From Chromobacterium phragmitis (GTDB lineage Bacteria > Pseudomonadota > Gammaproteobacteria > Burkholderiales > Chromobacteriaceae): a DNA stretch of 64,000 nt. Position numbers and translations under genes: made by a program. The DNA lies in the NCBI RefSeq assembly GCF_003325475.1, contig NZ_CP029495.1:1736001-1800000 (forward strand), in the 5' to 3' direction. Within the stretch, counting starts at the first letter, position 1. Each line of letters starts with the position of its first letter. Below, in pieces: positions 56,772-64,000 of the stretch. Under the pieces are notes generated by a model. The model was not told where the DNA came from. It worked only from the letters and a program-made list of their open reading frames with translations, and did not search any database.

Positions 56772-57683
56772 ATGGACCTGCTGGAAGACATCTTCGCCGC
56801 GATGCGGGTGGAGAGCGCGCTGTACGCGCGGCTGGAAGCGAGCGCGCCGTGGGGCATAGACTTCGCCCACCAGGTGTCGGCGCGCTTCGGCATCGTTTCC
56901 CACGGCCGCTGCCTGCTTGACGGCGCGGGCCTGGATCAGCCGCTGCCGCTGGCGGCCGGCGACCTGTTCATCGTCAGCGGCGGCCAGCGCTTCCGCCTGA
57001 TGGACGAGGCCGGCCGGGAGACGCCGCCATGCGAGACGGTATTCGCCGGCCGCTGCGACGGCGTGATCCGCTTCGGCGGCGACGGCGAGGAGACCGGCAT
57101 CGTTTCCGGCCGCTTCGTGTTCGACGCCGCCGCCGGCGCGCCCTTGATGGACCTGCTGCCGCCGGTGCTGCACCTTCGGCTGGACGAGGAGCGGGCGCGG
57201 CTGCTGCGGGCGGCGCTGGAGATGATCGCGCGCGAGAACGCCGCCCCGGCGCTGGGTTCGCGGCTGGTGGTGCAGAAACTGGTGGACGTGCTGCTGATCG
57301 AGGCGCTGCGCATCCACTGCCTGTCCGGCCAAGGCGACGGCTGGCTGGGGGCGCTGGCCGACCGCCGGCTGTCGCCGCTATTGCAGGCCGTCCACTCCGA
57401 CCTGGCCGCGCCGTGGACGCTGGAGAGCATGGCCGCGCGCGCCGGCATGTCGCGCTCGGCCTTCGCCCGCCATTTCCGCGCCCGAGTGGGCGATACGCCG
57501 CTGAATCATCTGACCGGCTGGCGCATTCAGCGCGCCCGGGCGCTGCTGCGGGGAAGCCGGCTTCCGCTGGCGGAAGTGGCGGCGCGAGTCGGCTACGACA
57601 GCGACGCCGCCTTCCAGCGCGCGTTCAAGCGGCTGACCGGCCTGCCGCCGGGCGAATACCGCCGCGCGGCAGGCGCGAGCTAA
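56772..57683 (+). CDS. AraC-family transcriptional regulator (cupin_6 type)
   Basis: 303 aa. The N-terminal cupin_6-like sensor is about 1-170 (MDLLEDIFAAMRVESALYARLEASAPWGIDF, PLAAGDLFIVSGGQRFRL). The C-terminal double HTH is about 200-298 (WTLESMAARAGMSRSAFARHFRARVGDTPLNHLTGWRIQRA, AARVGYDSDAAFQRAFKRLTGLPPGEYRR). In relatives such genes often sit divergent from the oxidoreductase they control. Here the IS ends 18 bases before the start, so its native promoter is displaced. Confidence 0.88.
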   Translation: MDLLEDIFAAMRVESALYARLEASAPWGIDFAHQVSARFGIVSHGRCLLDGAGLDQPLPLAAGDLFIVSGGQRFRLMDEAGRETPPCETVFAGRCDGVIRFGGDGEETGIVSGRFVFDAAAGAPLMDLLPPVLHLRLDEERARLLRAALEMIARENAAPALGSRLVVQKLVDVLLIEALRIHCLSGQGDGWLGALADRRLSPLLQAVHSDLAAPWTLESMAARAGMSRSAFARHFRARVGDTPLNHLTGWRIQRARALLRGSRLPLAEVAARVGYDSDAAFQRAFKRLTGLPPGEYRRAAGAS

Positions 57684-57689
57684 GCGGCG

Positions 57690-58385
57690 CTACGCGCAGG
57701 CGGCCGCCAACGCGGCCTCGGCCAGGACCAGGGTGGTGTCGATCGCCGGCACGCCGCAGTTGGCGTTGTTCAACACCAGCGGCAACTCGGTGCAGGCCAG
57801 CGCCACGCCGTCGCAGCCTTGGACCTTCATCGCCCCGACTACTTGCAGCAATGCGGCCACGGTGGCTTCGCTGGCGCCGCCGGTGGGTACCAGTTCGGCG
57901 AAGATCGCGTTTTGGATCAGCGCCTGTTGCGCTTCGTCCGGGATGACTTCCGTGATGCCGCGGGCGGCCAGCGGCGCCTGATACAGCCGGCGCGCCATGG
58001 TCCAGCGGGTGCCGAGTATCGCCACTTGCTTCAGGCCGCGCGCGGCGCAGGCCTCGGCCACCACGTCCAGCATGCTGATCAACGGAATCGGCGAGCGCGC
58101 GCGGATGTCGTCCACCACCAAATGCACGGTGTTGGCCGGGATCACCGCCAGTTCGGCCCCGGTGCCGGCCAAGCGTTCGAGCGAGCCGACGATGGAGTCC
58201 GCCACCCGGTCCCAGCGGTCATCGTCCTGCGCCTGGTGCACCACGCCGAAGTCGGACTGGTCCAGCACGAAGCGCGGATGGTGGTGGGCGGGAAAGCGCG
58301 CCGCGCACAGGCGGTGCGTCTTGGACAGGCAGTCTACGGCGCCGGGCACGGTGACGCCGGCGATGCCTATGGTTTTCGGGTTCAT
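57690..58385 (-). CDS. Aspartate/glutamate racemase family protein
   Basis: 231 aa. Racemase fold with two half-sites. The C-terminal catalytic cysteine is present (Cys198 in VALACTELPLVL), but at the N-terminal site the usual Cys-Asn-Thr reads PANTVHLV with Ala84. Some homologues with Thr there (E. coli YgeA type) remain active or act one-sidedly. This one may be a one-base racemase, an isomerase of another kind, or inactive. It stands alone on the minus strand. Confidence 0.82.
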   Translation of the reverse strand: MNPKTIGIAGVTVPGAVDCLSKTHRLCAARFPAHHHPRFVLDQSDFGVVHQAQDDDRWDRVADSIVGSLERLAGTGAELAVIPANTVHLVVDDIRARSPIPLISMLDVVAEACAARGLKQVAILGTRWTMARRLYQAPLAARGITEVIPDEAQQALIQNAIFAELVPTGGASEATVAALLQVVGAMKVQGCDGVALACTELPLVLNNANCGVPAIDTTLVLAEAALAAACA

Positions 58386-58460
58386 GGTTTCTGCGTGGGA
58401 TAAGCGCCGCGGCGCTGAGCTGGTCAGTCTTCCCATGCGGCATGTTCGCCGCAGCGCCGC

Positions 58461-60002
58461 TCAGCGCTGCCAGGTGCCGCCCTGGCGCATGCGGCGGACG
58501 AACTCGTCCAGCGGCATCGGCCGGGCGATGTAGAAGCCCTGCAGCCAGCGCACGCCTAGCCGGCTCAGATAATCGTACTGTTCCGCCGTTTCCACGCCCT
58601 CCGCCACCGTCGCCAGGCCCAGCTTGGCCGCCAGTTCCGCCACGCTGTCGACGATGTGGGCGGACAAGCCGTCGCTGCCGATGCCGGCGACGAAGCTCTG
58701 GTCTATCTTCAAGCCGTCGACCGTCAATTGCTGCAGGTAGACCAGGCTGGAATGGCCGGTGCCGAAATCGTCCAGCGCCACCTTGACGCCCATCTGGTCC
58801 AGGCTGTGGAACAGCGCTTCCACCTCGGGCGTGATTTCCACCATCTCTCGCTCGGTCAGCTCCAGCGCCAGGACCGCGCCGCTGCCGGCCAGCCGGTCCA
58901 GCCAGCGGCGGCAATCGCGGATCAGGTTGCCCTCGCGCAGGTGGGCGGGACTGATGTTGACGCCAAGATGGAAATCCTCGGGCAGCGACAGCTTGGCCAC
59001 TTTGGCGATCACCGCATCCATCATCCGTCGCGTCATCTCGACGATCAGCCCGCTTTCCTCGGCGCGGGGAATGAAGAGGTCCGGACGGATCAACCCCTCG
59101 CGCGGATGATCCCAACGCATCAACACCTCGGCGCCGCGCCAGTCGGCCATGCCCGGCCGCACCAAGGGCTGCAGATAGCCGACGAATTCATCATTGGCCA
59201 ACGCTCGCCGCAACTCGCCGGTGAAGGAGGCGGGACGGCTCAGCAGCCAGTACAGCGTGCCGCCGGCAAGCAGGCCCAGCAGGAACAGCACCGCGGCCAG
59301 CAGCGCGTGGCGCGCCCACAGCAGGCGGTGCCAGGGCGGAATGTCATAGCCTGAGCGGATCAGGAACGGATAGCGGCCAGAGCGGCGGACGACCTGCTGC
59401 TGCCAGTTGGCGGGAGGCTGGCCGGTTCCCACCTGATGCGGGCCCAACCAGAGGCCGCCCACCTGCAGCAGCACCGGATCGTTGTCGCTGGCGTCCTGCA
59501 GCGCCAGCTGCAGATAGCGGCCGTCCACAGCCGCCACCGCGTCGCCGCGCTTGCCGTTCACGCGGTAATACAGCAGCGGCACGTCGGGCGTGACCGAGTT
59601 GCCGGCCAGCAGCTGGATGCGGCCATCCACGAAATCCCGCCGCGGCAGCGCCCAGTCGGTGCTGCCGCTCAAGGCAGAACAGTAGACCCTGTCCTTGATC
59701 AATAACGCGGCGCTGCGGACAAATGGCGCCACCGCCACCTGGCGGCGCAGCGGGTACACCGCCTGCTCGCAGGGGCCGCCCGCCAGCGGCAGCAAGACGC
59801 GCGCCGCATGGTCGGCCTGGTCCAAAATGCCCTCCACCAGTTCCATCGCCTGGCTCACCTGCTGCCGCGCGTTCGCCTGCAAGTCCTGCCGCTCTTGCCA
59901 TAGCAGGGTGGGAACGGTCGCGGCGAGCGGCAACGCCGCCACCAGCAAGGCGAACAACACATGGGACAGACGATGGCGACGACGTGGCTGCAGGGGATTC
60001 AT
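58461..60002 (-). CDS. CSS-motif/EAL cyclic-di-GMP phosphodiesterase
   Basis: 513 aa. TM1 about 12-35; a periplasmic domain about 38-235 with a cysteine pair (GGPCEQAV, VYCSALSG) like the redox-sensitive CSS motif; TM2 about 236-258; EAL domain about 268-505. Signature residues are kept: GAEVLMRW (EVL form of EAL), LGVNISPAHL, LELTEREMVE, KVALDDFGTGHSSL, GLKIDQSFV, VAEGVETAEQ, QGFYIARPM. So hydrolysis of c-di-GMP is expected. The ATG at 60002 has GGAG upstream; a GTG 24 bases earlier is possible. Confidence 0.9.
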   Translation of the reverse strand: MNPLQPRRRHRLSHVLFALLVAALPLAATVPTLLWQERQDLQANARQQVSQAMELVEGILDQADHAARVLLPLAGGPCEQAVYPLRRQVAVAPFVRSAALLIKDRVYCSALSGSTDWALPRRDFVDGRIQLLAGNSVTPDVPLLYYRVNGKRGDAVAAVDGRYLQLALQDASDNDPVLLQVGGLWLGPHQVGTGQPPANWQQQVVRRSGRYPFLIRSGYDIPPWHRLLWARHALLAAVLFLLGLLAGGTLYWLLSRPASFTGELRRALANDEFVGYLQPLVRPGMADWRGAEVLMRWDHPREGLIRPDLFIPRAEESGLIVEMTRRMMDAVIAKVAKLSLPEDFHLGVNISPAHLREGNLIRDCRRWLDRLAGSGAVLALELTEREMVEITPEVEALFHSLDQMGVKVALDDFGTGHSSLVYLQQLTVDGLKIDQSFVAGIGSDGLSAHIVDSVAELAAKLGLATVAEGVETAEQYDYLSRLGVRWLQGFYIARPMPLDEFVRRMRQGGTWQR

Positions 60003-60071
60003 CGGCTCTCCGCGCGGCAATTCCACACATGCGGAATTGATAATTGATTTTAAATAATAAGTTTATTTTAA

Positions 60072-60102
60072 ACCAAAAAATAAACCCTCCCGCAGGAGGG
60101 TT
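60072..60102 (-). terminator. Terminator after argH
   Basis: AACCCTCC (60083-60090) pairs with GGAGGGTT (60095-60102) around CGCA. On the minus strand it is followed by TATTTTTTGG. Confidence 0.8.
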
Positions 60103-60122
60103 CGCGCGCGGTCCGAGATGGC

Positions 60123-61502
60123 TCAGCCCAGGCGGCCCCGATGGCGGGCGATCTGCGCTTTGACCTGGGCCGGGGCGGTGCCGCCGACATGGTCGCGCTG
60201 GGCCAGGCTGCCCTCCGGCGTCAGCACGGCGAACACATCGTCCTCGATCAGCGACGAGAACTCGCGCAGCTTGGCTAGCGGCAGGTCGGCCAGATCCACG
60301 CCCTGCGTCTCGGCGTGGCGCACCGCCAGCGCCACCACCTCGTGGCTGTCGCGGAACGGCAGGCCTCTCTTGACCAGATAGTCGGCCAGGTCGGTCGCGG
60401 TGGCGTAGCCCTGCAGCACGGCGGCTCGCATCGCCTCCGGCTTCACCGTCACGCCGCGCATCATGTCGGCGTAGATGCGCAGCGTGGTCTGCAGCGTGTC
60501 CACCGTGTCGAACAGCGGCTCCTTATCCTCCTGATTATCCTTGTTGTAGGCCAGCGGCTGCGCCTTCATCAACGTGATCAGCGCGATCAGGTGGCCGACG
60601 ACGCGGCCGGACTTGCCGCGCACCAGCTCCGGCACGTCCGGGTTTTTCTTCTGCGGCATGATGGACGAGCCGGTGCAGAAGCGGTCGGCGATGTCGATGA
60701 AGCCGACGCGCGGGCTCATCCACAGGATCAGCTCCTCCGACAGCCGCGACAGGTGGAGCATGGCCAGGCTGGCGGCAGCGGTGAATTCGATGGCGAAGTC
60801 GCGATCGGACACCGCGTCCAGCGAGTTGTGGCAGACGTCATCGAAGCCCAGCAGGCCGGCGGTGTAGTGGCGGTCTATCGGGTAGGTGGTGCCGGCCAGC
60901 GCCGCCGCGCCCAGCGGCAGGCGGTTGACGCGCTTGCGGCAGTCCTGCATCCGCTCGGCGTCGCGGGCCAGCATCTCCACATAAGCCAGCAGGTGGTGGC
61001 CGAAGGTGACCGGTTGCGCCACCTGCAGATGGGTGAAGCCGGGCATCACGGTGGCGGCGTGTTGTTCGGCCAGATCCAGCAGGCTCTCTTGCAGATCGCC
61101 CAACAGGTGGACGGTGGCGTCGATCTCGCCGCGCAGCCACAGCCGGATGTCGGTGGCCACCTGATCGTTGCGGCTGCGGCCGGTGTGAAGGCGTTTGCCG
61201 GCGTCGCCGATGCGGTCGGTCAGCCGGCGTTCGATGTTCATGTGCACGTCTTCCAGGTCCACGCTCCACTCTAGCCGGCCGGCGCGGATCTCGTCGCGGA
61301 TGTCCGCCATGCCTCGTCGGATCGCTTCCAGATCGGCGTCGCTGAGCACGCCGGATCGGTTCAGCATCGCGGCGTGGGCCAGCGAGCCTTCGATGTCCAC
61401 TTCGGCCAGTCGGTAGTCGAAACCGATGGAAGCGGTGTAGTGCTTGACGAGTTCGGAAACCGGCTCGGAAAAACGGCCGGACCAAGCGTGCGAGTCTTGC
61501 AT
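60123..61502 (-). CDS. argH: Argininosuccinate lyase
   Basis: 459 aa, last step of arginine synthesis (argininosuccinate to arginine and fumarate). Seen: WSGRFSEPVSELV at the start, TGRSRNDQVATDIRLWLR (about 108-125), GFTHLQVAQPVTFGHHLLAY near 158 and the superfamily signature GSSIMPQKKNPD (about 278-289) with the catalytic Ser. Single gene with its own terminator; other arg genes are not in the window. Confidence 0.97.
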   Translation of the reverse strand: MQDSHAWSGRFSEPVSELVKHYTASIGFDYRLAEVDIEGSLAHAAMLNRSGVLSDADLEAIRRGMADIRDEIRAGRLEWSVDLEDVHMNIERRLTDRIGDAGKRLHTGRSRNDQVATDIRLWLRGEIDATVHLLGDLQESLLDLAEQHAATVMPGFTHLQVAQPVTFGHHLLAYVEMLARDAERMQDCRKRVNRLPLGAAALAGTTYPIDRHYTAGLLGFDDVCHNSLDAVSDRDFAIEFTAAASLAMLHLSRLSEELILWMSPRVGFIDIADRFCTGSSIMPQKKNPDVPELVRGKSGRVVGHLIALITLMKAQPLAYNKDNQEDKEPLFDTVDTLQTTLRIYADMMRGVTVKPEAMRAAVLQGYATATDLADYLVKRGLPFRDSHEVVALAVRHAETQGVDLADLPLAKLREFSSLIEDDVFAVLTPEGSLAQRDHVGGTAPAQVKAQIARHRGRLG

Positions 61503-61579
61503 GGCGTAACGTCCTGCGGTGAGGGTGCGAAAACCCTACTATGCCAGCCGACACCGCGCGCGGCCAGCCCGGATTCTCC

Positions 61580-62320
61580 CTATCTGCCCGCGGCGGCCAG
61601 GATGCGGGCGACGCTGCCGTCCGCCATCATGCCGCGCAAGGCCTGTTCGATGCGAGCCTTGTCGGCTCGCAGCGGCGAGCGCCGCGCCAGCGCCAGCCGG
61701 TTGGGATGGCGGTCGTCCAGCGTCAGCGGCGCGCGCGTCACCCGCCCGGCGAACTCCGGCCGAGTGGCCAGCGCCGCGCCCTGGCTCGCGTTGACGATCA
61801 GCGCGTCGACGCGGCCGGCAGCCAGCTTGCGGAAACCGGACTCCATGCCCGGGCTGGCGTCGCGGCGGATGCGGAGGTCGCGATCGAAGCCCGCCTCGTA
61901 GCTCACGCCCTCCGCCACGCCCACCGTCAACGGCAACAGGTCATCGTAGCGGGCGAGCGCGCGCGGATCGCCGCGGCGCTGGTAAAACACCAGGTGGTTG
62001 CTGCTGGCGAAGGGCGGCTCCAGGAAATCCAGATAGGCCAGGCGCTCCGGCGTCGGCCTCACGCCTATCATCAGATCGGCGCGCCCCTGCCGCATCGCGG
62101 ACAGACAGCGCGGCAGCGGGCATTGCAGAAAGCGCAGCGGCAGCTTCAGCCGTCCGGCCAGCGCGCGCACGATCTCGGTGTACGGCCCCGCCGGCTGGCC
62201 ATGCGCGTCCAGCCGCTTCCACGGCTCGAACAGATTGTAGGCGAACACCAGCTCGCGCGCGCTCGCCAGCGCGGGCTGGAACGCCAGGCACAGCAATAGC
62301 AGGGCGATCAGTTTCTTCAC
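61580..62320 (-). CDS. Periplasmic solute-binding protein, family 3
   Basis: 246 aa starting at a GTG, with a signal peptide (LIALLLLCLAFQPALASARE). Body: LVFAYNLFEPWKRLD, GPYTEIVRALAGRLKLPLRF, CLSAMRQGRADLMIGVRPTPERLAYLDF. The Asp in the ADLMIG segment is common to amino-acid binders. It lies next to the glt genes but a strong terminator separates them, so it need not be their binding protein. The ligand is unknown. Confidence 0.78.
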   Translation of the reverse strand: MKKLIALLLLCLAFQPALASARELVFAYNLFEPWKRLDAHGQPAGPYTEIVRALAGRLKLPLRFLQCPLPRCLSAMRQGRADLMIGVRPTPERLAYLDFLEPPFASSNHLVFYQRRGDPRALARYDDLLPLTVGVAEGVSYEAGFDRDLRIRRDASPGMESGFRKLAAGRVDALIVNASQGAALATRPEFAGRVTRAPLTLDDRHPNRLALARRSPLRADKARIEQALRGMMADGSVARILAAAGR

Positions 62321-62446
62321 GGCATTTGCTTGGAAATGTTTTCAGCAATGCTAGTGCCTAAGCGCCAGGCGCGGCGCTTTTATCGCCATTCCCAGCCGCC
62401 GCTGTTGCAAAAAAGCTCGCCCTCTCCCCAAGTCCGCCGGATAGTG

Positions 62447-62477
62447 AAAAGCCCGCGCCATGGCGCGGGCTTTTTTA
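62447..62477. terminator. Bidirectional terminator after gltL
   Basis: AAAAGCCCGCGCCATGGCGCGGGCTTTT is a perfect palindrome with T-runs on both strands; it ends the minus-strand glt operon. Confidence 0.9.
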
Positions 62478-62492
62478 TGGCCGGATGGCCGC

Positions 62493-63236
62493 TCAGTGCT
62501 GCAGGATCTTGGACAGGAAATGGCGCGCGCGCTCGCTGCGGGCATCCAGATCGCCGAAGAACTCATCCTTCTTGCAGTCCTCGACGATGCGGCCCTGGTC
62601 CATGAAGATCACCCGGTCCGCCACGCGGCGGGCGAAGCCCATCTCGTGGGTCACGCACATCATGGTCATGCCCTCGTGCGCCAGCTCGGTCATCACGTCC
62701 AGCACCTCGTTGATCATCTCCGGGTCCAGCGCGCTGGTGGGCTCGTCGAACAGCATGGCGATCGGGTCCATCGCCAGCGCGCGGGCGATGGCCACCCGCT
62801 GCTGCTGGCCGCCGGACAGCTGGCCGGGATGCTTGTCGGCGTGCGCCCTGAGGCCCACGCGGTCCAGCAGCTTCAGGCCCTTGGCCATCGCCTCGTCGCG
62901 ATTGCGGCCCAGCACCTTGATCTGGGCGATGGCCAGGTTCTCGGTGATGGACAGGTGCGGGAACAGCTCGAAATGCTGGAACACCATGCCGACGCGCGAG
63001 CGCAGCTTGGGCAGGTCGGTTTTCGGATCGCCGACCGAAATGCCGTCGACGACGATCTCGCCCTGCTGGAACGGCTCCAGCGCGTTCACGCACTTGATCA
63101 GGGTGGACTTGCCGGAGCCGGACGGCCCGCACACCACCACCACTTCGCCCTTGGCGACCTGGGTGGTGCAGTCGGTCAGCACCTGGAAGTCGCCATACCA
63201 TTTGCTGACCTTGTTCAGCGCAATCATTGCAGTCAT
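62493..63236 (-). CDS. gltL: Glutamate/aspartate ABC transporter ATP-binding protein
   Basis: 247 aa. Walker A GPSGSGKSTLIKCVN (about 38-52), Q-loop VFQHFELFPHLS, signature LSGGQQQRVAIARALAM (about 140), Walker B MLFDEPTSALDPE and the switch His in CVTHEMGFARRVAD. This is the polar amino-acid (GlnQ/GltL) type. The ATG at 63236 overlaps the gltK stop by 4 bases; a second ATG lies at 63227. Confidence 0.93.
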   Translation of the reverse strand: MTAMIALNKVSKWYGDFQVLTDCTTQVAKGEVVVVCGPSGSGKSTLIKCVNALEPFQQGEIVVDGISVGDPKTDLPKLRSRVGMVFQHFELFPHLSITENLAIAQIKVLGRNRDEAMAKGLKLLDRVGLRAHADKHPGQLSGGQQQRVAIARALAMDPIAMLFDEPTSALDPEMINEVLDVMTELAHEGMTMMCVTHEMGFARRVADRVIFMDQGRIVEDCKKDEFFGDLDARSERARHFLSKILQH

Positions 63237-63898
63237 ACAGCCAACCTTTGTTGCAGGCGCTTCACCAGGCGGGAGGCGCCGAAACTGATTACGAAGTAGA
63301 CCATGCCGGCGAATATCAGGAATTCGTGCGGCAGGCCGACGATGTCGCCCTTGGAGCGGGCGGTATTCAGAAAGTCCATCAAGCCGACAGCGTATACCAG
63401 CGAGGTGTCCTGGAACAGGATGATGGACTGCTGCAAGAGCAGCGGCAACATCTTGCGCAAGGCCTGCGGCAGCACCACCAGCGCCATCACCTGGTGGTAG
63501 CGCATGCCCAGCGCGTAGGCGGCGCCGGCCTGGCCCTTGGGGATCGCCTGGATGCCGGCGCGGACGATCTCGGCGAAGTACGCCGCCTCGAACATCACGA
63601 AGGCCACCAGGCAGGAGGTGAAGGCGCCGACAGGCTCCAGGTTGCCGGTGATCCAGTTCAGCAGCATGGGCACCGCCAGGTAGAACCAGGAGATCACCAG
63701 CAGCAGCGGAATGGAGCGGAAGTAATAGATGTAGAACTTGGCCAGCGCCGACAAGGGCTTAACGTCGGACAGCCGCGCCAGCGCCAGGAAAATGCCCAGC
63801 GCCACGCCGCCCACCACGCCGCCCAGCGTCATCTTCAAGGTCAGCAGCATGCCCTGCGACAGGCCCGGCAGCGCCGGGATGATTTGGCTGAAATCCAT
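63233..63898 (-). CDS. gltK: Glutamate/aspartate ABC transporter permease
   Basis: 221 aa with five or so TM helices and the HisM-type signature: FYIYYFRSIPLLLVISWFYLAVP (about 72-95), FEAAYFAEIVRAGIQAIPKGQAGAAYALGM (EAA loop, about 133-162). It starts at the ATG that shares its A with the gltJ stop (TAATG) and overlaps gltL. Confidence 0.92.
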   Translation of the reverse strand: MDFSQIIPALPGLSQGMLLTLKMTLGGVVGGVALGIFLALARLSDVKPLSALAKFYIYYFRSIPLLLVISWFYLAVPMLLNWITGNLEPVGAFTSCLVAFVMFEAAYFAEIVRAGIQAIPKGQAGAAYALGMRYHQVMALVVLPQALRKMLPLLLQQSIILFQDTSLVYAVGLMDFLNTARSKGDIVGLPHEFLIFAGMVYFVISFGASRLVKRLQQRLAV

Positions 63899-64000
63899 TA
63901 TTTGCCTCCCATCATGCCGGGCACCCTGAGTTTCTTCTCCAGCGCGTTCATCATCAGCATCAGGCTCATGTTGAGCGTGAAATAGATGATGGTGGACAGG
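63898..64000 (-). CDS. gltJ: Glutamate/aspartate ABC transporter permease GltJ, C-terminal fragment
   Basis: Only the last 34 residues are inside the window: IIYFTLNMSLMLMMNALEKK followed by a short tail ending GGK. This is the final TM helix and end of a HisM-type permease, in the place where gltJ precedes gltK. The rest lies beyond the window edge. Confidence 0.8.
   Translation of the reverse strand, partial: LSTIIYFTLNMSLMLMMNALEKKLRVPGMMGGK

Noticed and set aside
61580..62320. Solute-binding protein as part of the glt transporter operon
   Set aside because: A strong bidirectional terminator (62447-62477) lies between it and gltL, so co-transcription is unlikely.

Overview
The window reads as chromosomal DNA of a high-GC Betaproteobacterium. 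Gene content (ompR/envZ, a tkt-gap-pgk-fba cluster, BPSS1780- and DUF3460-type proteins, tol-pal, ohrR/ohr) and overall protein similarity as I recall it point to the Neisseriales, most likely Chromobacterium or a close relative. This is recognition, not a database search. There is no rRNA, tRNA, CRISPR array or prophage. Mobile DNA is limited to one IS5-family element and one small MITE-like element.

0-10.3 kb: waaC-waaA (LPS inner core); a two-gene minus-strand unit of pheC and a signal-peptide-bearing chorismate-lyase-fold protein; a CBS-domain protein; DUF1203, AraC-MGMT and a frameshifted EamA exporter; a LysR/half-size EamA divergent pair; ompR-envZ. 10.3-22 kb: two small secreted proteins, a quinone oxidoreductase, a YqiA esterase, an unknown protein, ohrR/ohr with palindromic operators, a diguanylate cyclase, a pair of overlapping response regulators (TPR-type and LytTR-type), uvrD and a periplasmic solute-binding protein. 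22-32 kb: metH, a frameshifted DUF2878 membrane protein, an MgtC/DUF4010 membrane protein, a SnoaL/VOC/WYL-regulator group, a GST, an O-methyltransferase and a BPSS1780 protein.

32-39.5 kb: central carbon genes tkt, gap, pgk and fba, interrupted by a DUF4349 lipoprotein and a LysE exporter. A perfect 18-bp palindrome lies between the tkt terminator and gap. 39.5-46 kb: moaD-moaE, a methyltransferase, an orphan ParB-like protein in lower-GC DNA, a META/DUF4377 lipoprotein and the split transhydrogenase pntAa-pntAb-pntB. 46-54 kb: a solute-binding protein, an AlgZ-type kinase, a TMEM175-type channel, DUF3460, a second O-methyltransferase ending exactly at the MITE, then tolR-tolA-tolB-pal-cpoB with no tolQ. 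54-64 kb: glpR; an MDR oxidoreductase and an AraC regulator separated by the IS; an Asp/Glu racemase homologue; an EAL phosphodiesterase; argH; a solute-binding protein; and gltL-gltK-gltJ, with gltJ cut by the window end.

The most interesting leads are: the envelope-targeted chorismate lyase-like protein co-translated with pheC; the gap palindrome together with a GAPDH whose NAD-selecting Asp is Ala; the MITE with TA duplication; the orphan ParB-like gene; the Tol operon without tolQ; and LytTR regulator and LytS-type kinase genes placed about 30 kb apart. I saw no clear multi-gene defence or secondary-metabolite system.
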